From NCBI RefSeq assembly GCF_000149955.1, contig NC_030990.1, positions 2,310,918 to 2,374,917 of the forward strand: a stretch of 64,000 nucleotides of DNA, in the 5' to 3' direction. Position numbers and translations under genes: made by a program. Source of the stretch: Fusarium oxysporum f. sp. lycopersici 4287 (Eukaryota; Ascomycota; Sordariomycetes; Hypocreales; Nectriaceae). Below are positions 1 to 12,133 of the stretch, one piece after another (the first letter of the stretch is position 1; the number at the start of each line of letters is the position of its first letter). The notes beneath the pieces are model-generated. The model was given only the letters and a program-made list of their open reading frames with translations. It had not been told where the DNA came from and ran no database searches.

Positions 1-2983
1 AGCACCGAAGGATCACTAACATGAGATGGATGAAGGAGACAGGCGAATACCCCTCGGCTATATATCTCCATGCTATTTCCTGCCCGGAGCCCTTGAAATG
101 TTTAGGGTTAAACCGTCTTGTTGGATTTTTCCCTGGTGGAATTTGACAACACCACCGAACGGACCTGAAATGCAAGAGGAACATCATATGCAGCTAGACG
201 AATCAAGTATCAGACACAAATAGAGTAGAATGATGTGTACTCGCGCCTATGGCATTAATGGGAACCAGTATTCTGGGTCTCTTTGTCTAAGTGTTAGACT
301 TGCACTTTCATATGAGAACGCCAGAGGCACCATGACAAAGTAAACGACCACAACAAGACGAGTAACACCTCTTACCAGGTTCTTTGCAAGTTGAGCAAAT
401 TACGACAGAGGAGCTGTTGTCCTAATAGCACCTTTGGCTCCTGATACAGTCCTTTCCAATGTAACGGATAAGGGCCTCAACTCCACGGACACGAAGAAGC
501 AAAAATACATAGATCTGGACTGTTAGCAAAACAGCTAGCCAGCTTTTCTGTTGCAGGAATAATAGGCGAGCGGCCGTTTTAGCGGGGGAAAGCGCTCGTG
601 TTACGATTTATGGCACGCAGACGTAGCCTACTTAGGCACTTGATGGATTCCGCTCGTTGAGGGTATTTAGAGGATTGGACAAGGGGACACCCTTGCTGGC
701 TTTCAACCACTATGGCAACAGAGAGGGAGCAGAAATTGAGCGAGGCCAGAATGGTTCGCGTCAACGGGGACTTGTTCCTTGGCCGTTTGTTAGCCATGTG
801 GAACTCCGCGCTACGTGGTACTGAACCCGTTGATCACAGCAGTTAAGTATCATGCTAAGAGACACTTATGCGAAGCGAACGCGCCTTGGAAATTATTGCT
901 CGAGATGAAAACATGACAATTTATTTAATCAATCAGCTTATTCCATGTTTGCTTTGTGCCCCTTGACACTGCGTCAAAAATGTCAGTACCACAGGACAAT
1001 AGTGGCCCGATGCAACACAACCCCAGAGAGCCTCTGTTTCAGCACCAGGATGGAGATAAGTTAAGGGCTGTGGAGTTTACGGCTATCCCTCGTTGAGCTG
1101 AACCAGCCTCCTCGAGCCATGGGCTGGCCCCTGGTGCATGGATTCGCTACCATATCTGAACTCCGTTTACCGTTAGGTCATCGGGTGGTTGGTTTCAACG
1201 GTGGTCTTTGCTCTACCACTAAATAAATGACGACAAGGGAGGTGAGTTGCATTCCGGAATGGACGATGAGGGAGCTGATATCCGTGAAGGGATTGGGTTT
1301 GAGACTCAGACTGAGGATTAGGAGGCATGCCTAGCCGTAAATTGAAATGGCCCAATGACCCAAGGACAAGACGAGACGAAGCTCAGGCCCGTTACGGGAA
1401 TGGTATATGTGCGGCCCGTAAGGTAGTCTAACCGTTATCTTTAACAGATACTGACAGATCACGGATACCATACCTGGAGGAGCAATATGATGTGATATGT
1501 ATAACTGGAGAGCATATGCTAGGAAAAGGGGCATGAACATTGTCCATAGACTATGCGTTCTGTACCTGTGCGCGTGGTAGGATGTACTCCAGGAACTGCC
1601 GAGTGTGCCTCCAAGCAACAGATGGTTTGTCGGTTACTGCAACACAGCATCAAGTGTCAATGAACGACGGCGTCTAGGTTCGCTGCAGGCTCAGGGAGCA
1701 TGCTCTCAATTGCAGATCCAACAAACGAACGTCCCCTTGTCCCTTGTCCCTTGTCAGAAAAGACCAGGCTTGTTGATGTGCTTGCTGCTGCAAGCCAGAA
1801 GGATGGTTCCGGTCTCGTTTGTGCGAGAGCTGCATCCACTGATTCCACTCTACTTACCAGGGTTCGCAGATTCGAGCGAGTCAATGAAGCACGCAAACGA
1901 TGATATCGTCGTGTGCTGATATGGATGTTTCAGCAATTGGTGACCATGACCGCATTTGAAGATGTGATTGAGGCCTTTCCTTCTTAATAGCCCATCATAT
2001 AAACAAAGTTTCTACCGCTCATCGGCAGCGTTTTATATCCATGACAAGGTGGCCAAGAGTTTAACCGTGTGCCTTCATCCTTTAAATCTCTGCTGTTGAG
2101 TAGGTCCCCTGTTTAGTTTTGTTGCCATCCATCCATTGCTTGCTGTTGGATCGAAAAAGGGACCGTCCCGTCCATCCTGGATCTTAAAGCCCTTGTCGAC
2201 GTCTTGCTCCTCTCGTCCCCTCTCGTCTCGGCTTCTGGCGAGGTCAAACTATTATTCAAACCTTTAGAAACTCCTCCTCTTCTTTGTCTCGCCTTTGCCT
2301 TGCTCTACCTACCTTTTCTCCTGGTCTCATTCTCATTCTCAGTCTTTTCCTCAATTCCCTTGCTCTTGGACGGACACGTCGTCTGGGTTCCCATCGTCTT
2401 CTTCTTTATTGGGCAGCTTGGGCATACTCGTCCCCTCACCTACACCGACTTCATCATCTTTCTTTCCTTGTGTCTGCCAACATCACTCTCTTACTTAATT
2501 CCCGCGGTTTCAACTCACATCATAATATCGTATTAGCAACCTAAACCCTCGGCTCCTCTCTTTGTTTCAATCTCTGCAACTTCACTTCCCCAGGTTTCCT
2601 CGACGACGTTTCTTTGATCCTTTTCGCCCGTTTCGGAGGAACCCGTTTCGCGCTCCAAGGACGCCGCTCTGACGACCAACCACCAAAATCAAGGCCTCTC
2701 GAGTCATAGGCATTCGAGTGTCTCAGCCCATTGTTCTTTTCTAGGAGACGACCCAAAACTGAGACGACCACTGCCGCATGCAATCATTGTAATAACTAAT
2801 ACGTGACGACTTGGTCATTTTCTCAGTTAAAAAGGCTTCTCACCTCCTCAGGATATCCTGTGCGAAACCAAGTCTCAACGAAATTCTCCCGCGACGAACC
2901 TGCGAGACCTTTCGCAGTCCATTGACGTCGTATCTGTCTGCAAGCACTTGCTGGGATGCTCTAATGCTCCGGCGGCCGAGACC
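1..2983. other. Intergenic region and leader of the first gene
   Basis: I see no supportable gene here. Short open frames occur on both strands, but they are brief, overlap each other and resemble no family I know. Three perfect copies of the 7-mer CCCTTGT lie at 1734-1754. From about 2180 to 2700 the + strand is strongly CT-rich, which in filamentous fungi is typical of promoter and 5'-leader DNA. It probably belongs to the gene starting at 2984. Confidence 0.6.
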
Positions 2984-5900
2984 ATGACTGTAAAAGGCGG
3001 TTTCACCAGTGCGGGCCAGCCAGGCCCTGACAGTCAGCATCAGCATCAGGTGCCTGTGTCTGGGCATATGCCTTCCCCTATGGCCACAGCTGATCTTCAA
3101 TCTGACGCTTCCTCATCTACTGTCATTGCCCACGCAGACTCGCACCGGCAGAGCCACAGCTCTTCCAAGTTGCCCGCTTTCCGCTTCACTGACCGGCGAA
3201 GCAGCAGCTGTGGAAGCGTGCCCCTAGCTAATAAGGGTGACCCCCTGTCCCTTAGCAGCAGCAACCAATACAACCATAACAGAAACCAAAATCTCGATTC
3301 GAGAAACAATAACAAGGACGACCGCACCAGCGATTACCTTAACCACAAACCAACTACATCGGCATCGGCGACGGCATCAGCCTCAACACCAACCTCACCA
3401 CTCGCCAATACTTTGGATAGCGCATCAGCGGCGCTTTCTCTGCAGTCTTCAATTGTGTCGTCGATTGTCTCACCCAATTCAGAACCCAGCACTATTACTC
3501 CGACTGTCTCAGTCGCCCCGACCACAGTATCACCTGTATCAGCAGACCCAGGCCTAGTGTCCCCCCCGAGCGCTGCTGTTAGTGGACTATTGACAGCGCC
3601 CGACCCTGGCCCAGCACCAGCAACTCTCGCGACGACCCATTCTCACACTTCTCACCCGACAACGCATCACCGCGACGAAAAACACGCTGTCTCTGCATTA
3701 ACACCTGCGCCTGCATCTGCATCTGCATCTGCGCCCACAGACCCATCAACGAACACAGCATCCCCATCCTCGCAGCCCAAGGAACCCAAGTCATCCAACG
3801 AATCCGACACAACGCTGCTCTCACAAAACAATTCCGGGACGTCCTCGGTTCATCCATCGTCATCGGTGATCCAACTCTCGCCTGGGGTTAAGCGTCCCGC
3901 ATCTTTTGACGCACATGCACCTGACGCGATCTCCCCGCATCCTGCTCCTTCAACCTCCAAGTCTCGGACTCGGCGACCGCTGGTGTCGCGAAGATCGACT
4001 GCTGGCACCTCTTCCACTGGCCCACCACCTTCTCTGAACTCTGAGCGCCTGCAAGCCATCGAAGCCGCCCAGGAAGGTCAATCCACTTGGCCCTCCTCAA
4101 GTGACAATTCACCCCAGCAATCGCCATCTGGCCAACGCGAATTAATTTTGCCCAAGACGCTGTCCAGAACCAACTCCGATGAGAGGCGAGCATCTGCCTC
4201 CCATCGCCCTCCCGTTTCATACCGACCGCCTCTCACCTCCAATAGTAGCACTGAATCATCGCCGTCAACCGCTGTTCGTGTTCCCCCAATTCGATCTTTC
4301 CGATCTTCAGGCTCCCGCAAGAGCCTCACTCTCGATATGAATTCGAGGCCGCGCTTCCACGACTCTGGCGACGAAGTCGAAGACACTAACCATGACCGTA
4401 CCTTGCGCGCCTTGGAGGGTAGGGGTAATGATGATGCACTTCGGTCAGCTCCTTTAACCTCAAGTCGCCGTGGCGCCTTCGATAATGAAGATACTGGCGA
4501 CGTTTTCCTTAAGATTGCCAGGGAGGAAGCTTCCCAGCGTCAAACAGACGAGCAACCCCAAGAAGATACCCGCAGCGTAGTGGTAAGTTCCCTCCTTCTA
4601 TCGCCTCTTACTGTTTCCCTCGCCATTTTTTATGATGCCGGCTATGTGCTGTGCATGGCGCATGGTCACTCGGGCTGCGCGAAACTTTTTCAGGATCCAC
4701 CACGCACTCAATTGCTTGTTTCTGGAAATATATCTCGACTTTGATCTGTCCCAGCTCTGAAGCTAACGTGCATAGTCCCGAGCGACGCGATTTACGCATC
4801 GAAGACCGTTATCCTCCGTAGTCCCTATACATCAGCCTACTTCGCCTCCTAGGGTTCGGCGCCGGCTTTCTGATCAACAAGACACTGCGCGGTCACGATC
4901 AAGAGGCTACGAAGACGACCGGGCAACTGAACTTTCTCGCATGTCAACTTATCGCACACTGCCACGAGAAAAAGCAGCATCTGCGCATCCTGGAGAAGAT
5001 ACAGGACGTATGCGAGGCTCGACCTCAACCATGCGCCCGTCCCCCGTTACACCTCGATCGATAGTTTTTCAGGAACCTAGTTCCGAAAACTCCATGTATT
5101 CTCGTCGAAGATCCTCTGTCACGGACAATAATGTAAGTGGACAAAACCGAGGCTCTGCGTACAAATTCATGGGTCATGGTCACAACAAGACGTATAATTC
5201 CTCCCCTCTGGTCCGGTCATTTGATTTCCAGCGTCAAGCAAATCAGGAGGCTGGCAACGGGGCTGAGGGAACGGAATCGACTTTGTCGAATACAGCCCCC
5301 TCCACGGTATGGGACGAACTAGACGACCTCAAATCAAGAATACATCGACTAGAACTGACTGGTAAGCTGCCTTCGACTTCCGGCGCCGCAGTATCGAGAT
5401 TATCAGACGACCGACCGCCGACGGCGACTACTACAGCCACGACTATGTCTTCTTCCCCCAAGCGAGTTGAGAATGGTCATCAGAACACGAATGCCGACGC
5501 CGTTAGCACCACGTCCTCCCACCACCGAGAGTCGCATTCCATCCTTCAATCCGCCCTTGCTAAGTCCAAGGTTCTGCTCGACACGGAAGTTTACCAGGCC
5601 CTAGAGTCTGCTGCTAACGATGCCATGGCCCTCGCTTCCATGATGGGAACACCCGGCCTACCTGGACCCATTTCGAGCGGCGCCAGCACGATAGGCTCTA
5701 ACGCAACTGTTACTGATCGCCAACTGAGACGAAAGGCCGAGAGTGTGTGTCGCAGCTTAACAGAGCTTTGCCTCGCATTGGGTGAGGACGCTACCCAGAC
5801 ACGTATACCGCGGCAGTCAATTGAAATCCCACCACCTGCTCAGAATGACGCGCCAACTACACCGACGATTGGTAAAACCTTTAGTGGCTTTTCTCAACGT

Positions 5901-6656
5901 CGACAGAGCATTGGGAGAAACGATCAGACTGCCGCCAAGGAACATCTCACCAGCCCCAGAACTCTGTCCAAATTTGAGGAGAGAAGACTCAACATTCTTA
6001 ATGGTAGTTCTCTACCTACATCACGTGTGTCTAACTCAATACCATCGACACCGATCGAGCCGATCTCGAATCGGCGTTCTTCTCTCTTGGTTTCTCGATC
6101 TCGCCGTGCTGGTACCGAAGAACCTGACGAAGGCAGGAAGTCATCGCTTCTACTAAGAACCAGAAGAGCTGGTACTGAGGAGCCTGATGAAGGCCGTAGA
6201 ACATCTTTATTCGTCCGCAACCGTAGAAACACGGTTGGCGAAGAAGGCGAGGAAGAATCAAGGTTCCGAGCGCCTTCTCGAGCACCTACTGAGCTTGGCA
6301 GCACGATTCGAGTTGTGACACAGGATCAAACGCCGCAGCAGCAGCAATACTCACCGTCAGCTGATACCACATCTGCCATCCCGCGTCGGCGCTTTGTTTC
6401 GTCGAATCTCGGTGCCTCTAGGCTGGCGACGCCATCAGTTAACACGGCAACACCGCCTCGAAGATACATGGAGAGACCGGCACAGCAAGACCACGGTAAT
6501 AGCGCTGTCGAGAAGCTTGCTGAAGAGCGTGCACAACGCTACACCTCTCTTGGGCAAACAACCATGGTCAATCGGACCAGCAGTATGATCAGAAGACCGA
6601 AACGGGACAGCATTGCGTCCGCCAATCCTTCTGCAGCTGCAGGCAGCTACAGATGA
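2984..6656 (+). CDS. Large low-complexity Ser/Thr/Pro-rich protein, function unknown
   Basis: Two exons, 2984-4582 and 4776-6656, join across a 193-bp intron (GTAAGT to CATAG) in phase 0 and give 1159 residues. I chose ATG 2984 because its context is good (accATG) and the frame upstream offers only non-ATG codons. The first half is almost wholly disordered, rich in Ser, Thr, Pro and Ala, with a CATCTG microsatellite coding an Ala-Ser run near 3712. The second half holds a conserved-looking helical segment beginning VWDELDDLKSRIHRLELTG (about 5308-5364), another helical patch around 5540-5790, and three tandem copies of a motif containing RRAGTEEPDEGR (about 6070-6250). There is no signal peptide or membrane segment. 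It looks like a fungal scaffold or regulatory protein. I do not recognise the family, so no function is claimed. Confidence 0.85.
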
Positions 6657-7461
6657 TGCCAATGACCAATGACCTTGATTGATTTAACGACTGTACAACT
6701 ACCTATACATTATGTTTCGAGCGCCGGACGTTGCTATTTATATACTTTTATGTTTGCACAGGAAACAGCTTATTTTTCCTGTTCCCTCCATTGATTCTCA
6801 TCCGGCTCGGCCGAACGAGTCATGGCGATTGTTGGGGACGACAAATTACATTATCGTTCTTGTTTGACGTACATACACTGTCTATAGACAAGCTTATTTT
6901 GCTTGAGAAGACAGCATCTTTGCAGGGAGGATAGTATTATGGTGTTTGGGAGGAGGTTTGCTTTCTGAAAACGGCGCACGAGGAGCGACCATGCAAGAAA
7001 CAAGACAGAGCCTGGGCTTTATATCTGTTTTGTATCGGGTTGGCAGTCAAGAAGACATCAGGATAAGCATGTGGATACCGATTTATTTTAATGTATGATG
7101 TGGCTTGGTCGCGTATGACGGCTCTTTGTTACCTTCTCTTTGACTTTGACCTCGGTGATGTCGTTGTAAGAGGCTTGTGAGTTTAAACAAACGGATGCAT
7201 GCCATTTATTTGGTGGCAGTACCAAAGTTTAAGCAATAGTGCTAGAGTGCCTGATGGATCTGAGTCTGTTAAAAGACTCAATGTGCATGTTATTTCTCGC
7301 TGCAATTGGTCTGTTTGCCTACATGACACGGATGAAGTTGATGCAGACTTAGTACCTTAACGTAGAGGCTGAGTCAGGCCGAAACGGGAGATGCAGGTGA
7401 GGCAGTCTATAAGGTCGGCCCCACTGGATTCTCGCAAGAATTCACATCTTTGAGCGAGTGA
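6657..7461. other. Intergenic: 3' end of the preceding gene and TPT1 promoter
   Basis: AT-rich sequence of about 800 bp between two genes on the same strand. No open frame resembling a gene and no RNA gene was seen. Confidence 0.6.
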
Positions 7462-8567
7462 ATGGGATTTCGACTCATGTCTTCTATCGCAACACCTAGA
7501 ATATTAAAAAGAAGCATTTCCCCTCTCATCTTTTCGACTTCCAACAAACCACGTTTTCTAGTTCAGAACTGTTTCACTGCACATCAACCACTTCATTACA
7601 CCTTTTTTGCACAACGCAAACACGGCATCATGGCTGACGAGGCTCATTTCAATGTTGAGGACAAGATGCAGAATAGACCCCCAAGATCAAGAGGTGATAG
7701 GGGACGAGGGAAAGGCGGTGGTGGCGGTGGCCATGGAAGAGAGGTGCAGGTGTCGAAGGCCTTGTCCAAGCTCTTGAGACATCAAGCAGCTAATGCTGGC
7801 ATTCAACTCGACGATGAAGGCTATGCGCCTTTGGATGCTGTGGTACGGGGGAATCAAACACACCTTAAATATTCCTCCTGCGGACAAGACTTGCTAACTC
7901 TCTCATGCAGCTCGCCTGGGGCCCTTTACGATCTTTAAAGGTCACGTTTGACGACATCCAGTCCATTGTCACTTCCAACGACAAGCAGCGGTTTACACTC
8001 AAGCCCAACCCCGTCAAGAACCCTTCCCTAGATACCAAATCCACCACACCAGCCGATTATCTCATCCGTGCCAACCAAGGTCACTCCATCAAGCTTGAGT
8101 CAGCAGCTCTTCTGGCGCCCATCACACTCGAGGGTGGTAACGTCCCTGAGCGTGTCCTTCACGGATCCTTCTTTTACTTTTGGCCACGCATCGTCGAGTC
8201 CGGCGGCCTCAAGCCCATGAGTCGTAACCATGTCCACTGCTCAACTGGAACGCCCGAGGAGGGCGTCGTTAGCGGGATGCGTAAGGATGCAGAGCTGATT
8301 ATCGAGATCGACGTTGAAGCAAGCTTGAAGGATGGCGTGAAGTGGTGGCTGAGTGACAATGGAGTGTTGCTGACGGAAGGCGACGAGCAGGGGGTTTTGA
8401 GCACCAAGTACTTTAAGTTGGTGACGGGGCGCAAGGTTGATGTTGGGGTACTGTGGCAAGACGGTCAGTGGATTACTGATCTACCAGCTGGCTTGAAGAT
8501 AAGTCCTCCGCCTGGAAAGGGTCCTCGACAGGGTGGAGGAAGAGGAGGAAGGGGTGGTAGACGCTGA
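7462..8567 (+). CDS. TPT1: tRNA 2'-phosphotransferase (Tpt1/KptA family)
   Basis: Transfers the splice-junction 2'-phosphate of ligated tRNA to NAD+, the last step of tRNA splicing. Exons 7462-7842 and 7911-8567 flank a 68-bp intron with branch site CTAAC, phase 0, giving 345 residues from the first ATG. Family marks are visible: LSKLLRH (about residues 101-107), RANQGHS (180-186), LHGS (210-213) and RNHVH (232-236), matching the conserved Arg/His positions of the active site. The C-terminus is Gly/Arg-rich. ATG 7630 (residue 57, context atcATGg) gives a 289-residue protein close to the usual family length. The 56 residues before it contain no Asp or Glu and many basic residues, so they could be a mitochondrial presequence or translated 5' leader. 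The enzyme assignment is firm; the start is uncertain. Confidence 0.93.
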
Positions 8568-8927
8568 GGCCCGTAGATATCAGAAATTATCCCAAAAGCG
8601 TCTGGTTTATAAAGACAATATGATAACGCGGCATCCTAGGACTATCTTGATGCACGCAACCGTCACTGAAGAAAGAATTAATTCAATGAATCAACGACAT
8701 CCACTTAGTTGACTCTTCGGTCTAGATCAACTCGATTCGCTCTATCGCCTAGCTAGGAGCAAAAGAGCCCACAAGACATCGGCACTAAATAATGGAATTA
8801 GACCAGCCTTGGGTGCAACAAGCCTAATAAACTTGGATTGTTGAATCTATATCCATTGCGGGTTTCAAGTCTCTTTGAACCCCGAGCCTAAGTGGCAAGA
8901 CCGTGAAAGTGAGTCATAAAGCACAGC
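8568..8927. other. Convergent 3' intergenic region
   Basis: About 360 bp between the convergent ends of TPT1 and the dsRBD gene. AT-rich, presumed 3' UTRs; nothing else seen. Confidence 0.6.
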
Positions 8928-9888
8928 TCAGGAGGTCGAGTTCATGAGGTTTGAATATTGGTCGCCTCTGTTCTTCTCTTCCTTCTCCAACCACTCAAGC
9001 ACCTTCTCCGCGACCAAGATCTCAGCTTGCTGTCTTCCCACGACCCCTTCTACAACACCCATGTTCTCCGGAATCCGCCCATCATGCCTGAAAATAGGAC
9101 GCCCTTTCCAAGTATCTTCTTTCTCGTTGTCTAGTTCGATATAGTACTCAGGGATACCGAAGCCCATGCGCTCGCCGAGACCAGCGACACGCTCACGAAC
9201 GGTAGGGCCCTGGGTGGTGGCAGAAGCCAAAGGAGTACTAGTTGGGACGCTGTGATCGCCTGAACGAAGAGGCGTAGCCATGGAGACACCGCCATCAGAG
9301 CTATCTTCCTCTGTCTTGATCCTAGCATGCGCAGGAGACTCTTGTGATCCTGAAGGGGCTCTCTTGCTGCCTCGAGGTGCTGGCTCTTCCTTGCGGAGGT
9401 ACTTGAGTGCATGCATGGCAGCAAAGTTTTTAGCTTTTTGAACCTTTTTGAAAGTTGGAACCTGTTGACCAGCCTCGCAGCCACGGCCTTCCTGGGGGAA
9501 CTTGGTGTTTTCAGAAGGAAGATTGCAGAAGACACGAGATCGAGGGAAAGGCATCCCGTAGACTTGTTGGTTGAAGGTCTCTTGAGTGAACTGGGGAGTT
9601 GGGATTTTGTTCTGCTGACAGTACTCTGACAAACGATCATGGTTAGGAGCTTGCTAGGAAAGATCGCGTTTGGCGGGGAAACTCACGATTCAAGTCGCTA
9701 ACCCAGAAATCTTCCACTTCAATCTCATGAACAAGCTCGATGAGTTGCGAGATGGCGGCGATCTGCTGCTTGTTAAGCTGCGCAGGATGGCCCGTCTTTG
9801 CTTCTTCGGCCTTTTTCTCCTCAGCGAATTTTATGAGTTCATCCCAAGGGATACCACCACTGACAGTTGAAGAGCCGTGAAACGTCAT
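8928..9888 (-). CDS. Double-stranded RNA-binding protein with two dsRBDs
   Basis: Exon 1 is 9888-9687 and exon 2 is 9625-8928, with a 61-bp intron (GTGAGT donor, CCTAAC branch, TGTCAG acceptor) in phase 1; the protein is 299 residues. The start is ATG 9888; a longer open frame upstream has no ATG-led family sequence. Splicing restores a continuous first dsRBD at about residues 63-147, from LNQYCQQNKIPTP to the closing helix KKVQKAKNFAAMHALKYLRK. A second dsRBD-like fold is seen at about 210-287, with the closing helix QQAEILVAEKVLEWLEK. A polar linker of about 60 residues separates them. The paired layout suggests an RNA-binding adaptor. No catalytic domain such as RNase III or helicase is present. 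The cellular role is unknown. Confidence 0.88.
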
Positions 9889-10577
9889 TGTGCTTTGGGT
9901 GTGTTTTTGGTCGATGTAGTGTTTGGGTGTTGACGGTGTAGTTAGGCGGAGTGTGATGAAATGTCGAACGATGAGATGAGATGATGGGGGGAAGTGAGGA
10001 GCTCGATTGATTATATGAAGCAAAGGAAGAAAGGTGGAGAGCCGGCTCTGCAATTTATAGCTGTGATTCATGAGTTGGCGAAGCCTTGCGGTAGTGAAGA
10101 ATGGATGCCTCTTAGAATATCGCAAAAGCGAAGTACAGTAGGCTTCCAAGAAGGCAACCAGGCCTCATTGGCAGAACAGCTTAGATTCGCCGGCTTTAAC
10201 TGCTATTTCCGAATCGACTGGGATTGCTGTGCATGTCAAATGCGTACTCAACCCGCATCATTTCAAGGAGGGGATACGCTTACAATGTGATGATGGAGTT
10301 GGTGGTGAACGTGGTGATAGTGGCTGTGAGGGGTCTATTTTTCTGGCCAACTATAGTGGAGGTGGGCCGATTGAAACACATAGAGGACCTGACCTGAGAC
10401 AGAACCAGGCTCTGAAAACCCGAACTTAACAACGCTTGATTGATTGTGTTGGTTATGCTCTAGATAGGTCCAACAATGGTCGACCCATCAGTGTCGCAGG
10501 GTATCTACCAACACCTGATGCAATATGTAAAAACTCTCTCTAACCCACACCCTTCTATCCTCCTGCCCACGGCGTAC
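9889..10577. other. Promoter of the dsRBD gene and 3' flank of EFG1
   Basis: About 690 bp. A minus-strand open frame runs upstream of the dsRBD start but shows no conserved features, so it is probably leader. No other gene seen. Confidence 0.55.
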
Positions 10578-11550
10578 TTAATCCTCTTCAAAGAAACCAC
10601 CCTCGTCGCTATCATCGTCGTCACTCTTGACGACTGGCTGTGCAGCCTGACGCTCTTGTAATCTGCGTTCTCTGCGGTTCTTCGGAGCAGCAGCAGCTTT
10701 CCCCTTGACCTTGGCGAAAGGTGCAGGCTTTTCCTTCGTGGCCTGTGGTTTTGGCTGCGCCTTGAGAGCCCCATTTGTGGTCGTCGCCTTGGGCTTTTTC
10801 TGGCGGCGCTCTGACTGTGCTTCCTGCGTAAGCTCAGTTGGCCGTCTCTCTCTTAAATTTCGCAGCGCGTGGGGGCCACCCTTCATCGCCTGTTCAATAT
10901 CCGACCAGATTGGCGGTCGCTCTGTATGCAGTAGTCCCCTATGCTTGAGTGGTGTGTAATCAAGCTTGTCGTCGTCTTTATCTTCCTCTTCCTTCTCTGA
11001 CTTGGCGCTGGTGTACAGGCTGATGTAGGGTTCGGCATGGGGAAAGTGTTGTGTGTACGCCTCGTCTACTTCGGCGACGTGCAAGTCACGCTTCAATGCC
11101 TCGATCTCGTCCGTTTCTGTAGATTCGGTCTCTTCAATCTTTTTGCGCAACTGTTTTGCTAATCGCGATGCCTTCTTTCGTTCTGAGTCGCGCCATGTTA
11201 GCATTCTTTCCGAGCGGAGAATGACGCCCAGAGAAGATCTTACCAAAGAAGCGAACCATGTGATATTTTGATATCATAGCACTTCGTAGCTTCTGGAAGC
11301 TCTTGTCTGAGACTGTCGCCTTGAGAGCGCCCAGCTCTCGTTCGAGATCATTGCGCACGTTGGCGGGAAGTTCTTGGTTTCGGTTCAGGAGTCGCTCGAT
11401 AGTGCGGGTCCGCTTCTTGGCCCATGTTGAAGTTCCCTCGTTCGGTCGATGCTTTGACTTGCTCGACTTGTGCTTCTTTGCACCATTGAATGATGGACGA
11501 TTGCGAGGCTCAGGAGACCCAATCTCTGAATATTCTCTCTTTTGCCCCAT
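10578..11550 (-). CDS. EFG1: rRNA-processing protein Efg1
   Basis: Nucleolar factor of the small-subunit processome, needed for 18S rRNA maturation. Exons 11550-11244 and 11182-10578 flank a 61-bp intron (GTAAGA to CTCAG, branch GCTAAC) in phase 1; the product is 303 residues. The start ATG 11550 opens a basic nucleolar-type N-terminus (MGQKREYSE, then a KKHKSSKSK patch). The central Efg1 core is helical and highly charged: [15 protein letters not shown], the YHMVRFFG segment, then across the junction [18 protein letters not shown]. The C-terminal third is Lys/Ala/Pro-rich and ends in an acidic stretch ([10 protein letters not shown]), common in processome proteins. The gene is divergent from SEA4 across 583 bp. 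Confidence 0.9.
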
Positions 11551-12133
11551 GGTGACGATATATGGCTCGTGCGAGGACTATGAAAGGAAAAAGAAGTGGG
11601 ATTGCGAAGAGAATGTTCAAAAGAAATTCCAGGTAAAGGTTGAATAATACTAAATAATTCCATACAGGATGGTTAACTTTTTTTTCCCTATGCCAGCGGG
11701 GACTTGCGGCGGTATCTTATCAGGCACGTCTCATTTCGGGGTAGCGTCGGACGCTTGGGCTTGTGGGGAAGGTGCTCTGTGTTCCTGAGAGGCAGGGAGG
11801 TTCATCATCTAAGCTCGACACCATCGAATCCAACACCAATCACTATCTTCTTAATATATCGAGAGCCTTTTCTTTTGATGTCTATAGCGTCGAAAATTGG
11901 AAAAATGTTCTAATATCGAGAAAGTTCTTTGTAAATTTTATTATCAAGCCATTCTCAAGACTCTGGCACGGAACTTTGTCGTTCGACTCATCGCCAGAAA
12001 TCATCTCCAAGCTACAGTCGCCGCCAACCTCTTTTTTTGAAGATTCATTCAAGACAAACTCAACTACCAGGAGATTTAACCACAAACTGATGCTTGTATA
12101 AAAATCCCGCCACTGGGCTAATTCTCCTTCATC
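11551..12133. promoter_or_regulatory. Shared divergent promoter region of EFG1 and SEA4
   Basis: The 583 bp between the divergent starts must hold both promoters. I could not identify specific factor sites. Short open frames inside it have no coding character. Confidence 0.5.

Noticed and set aside
2204..2544. Three overlapping hydrophobic + strand open frames
   Set aside because: All three frames are open because the DNA is pyrimidine-rich; this fits the promoter/leader of the gene at 2984.
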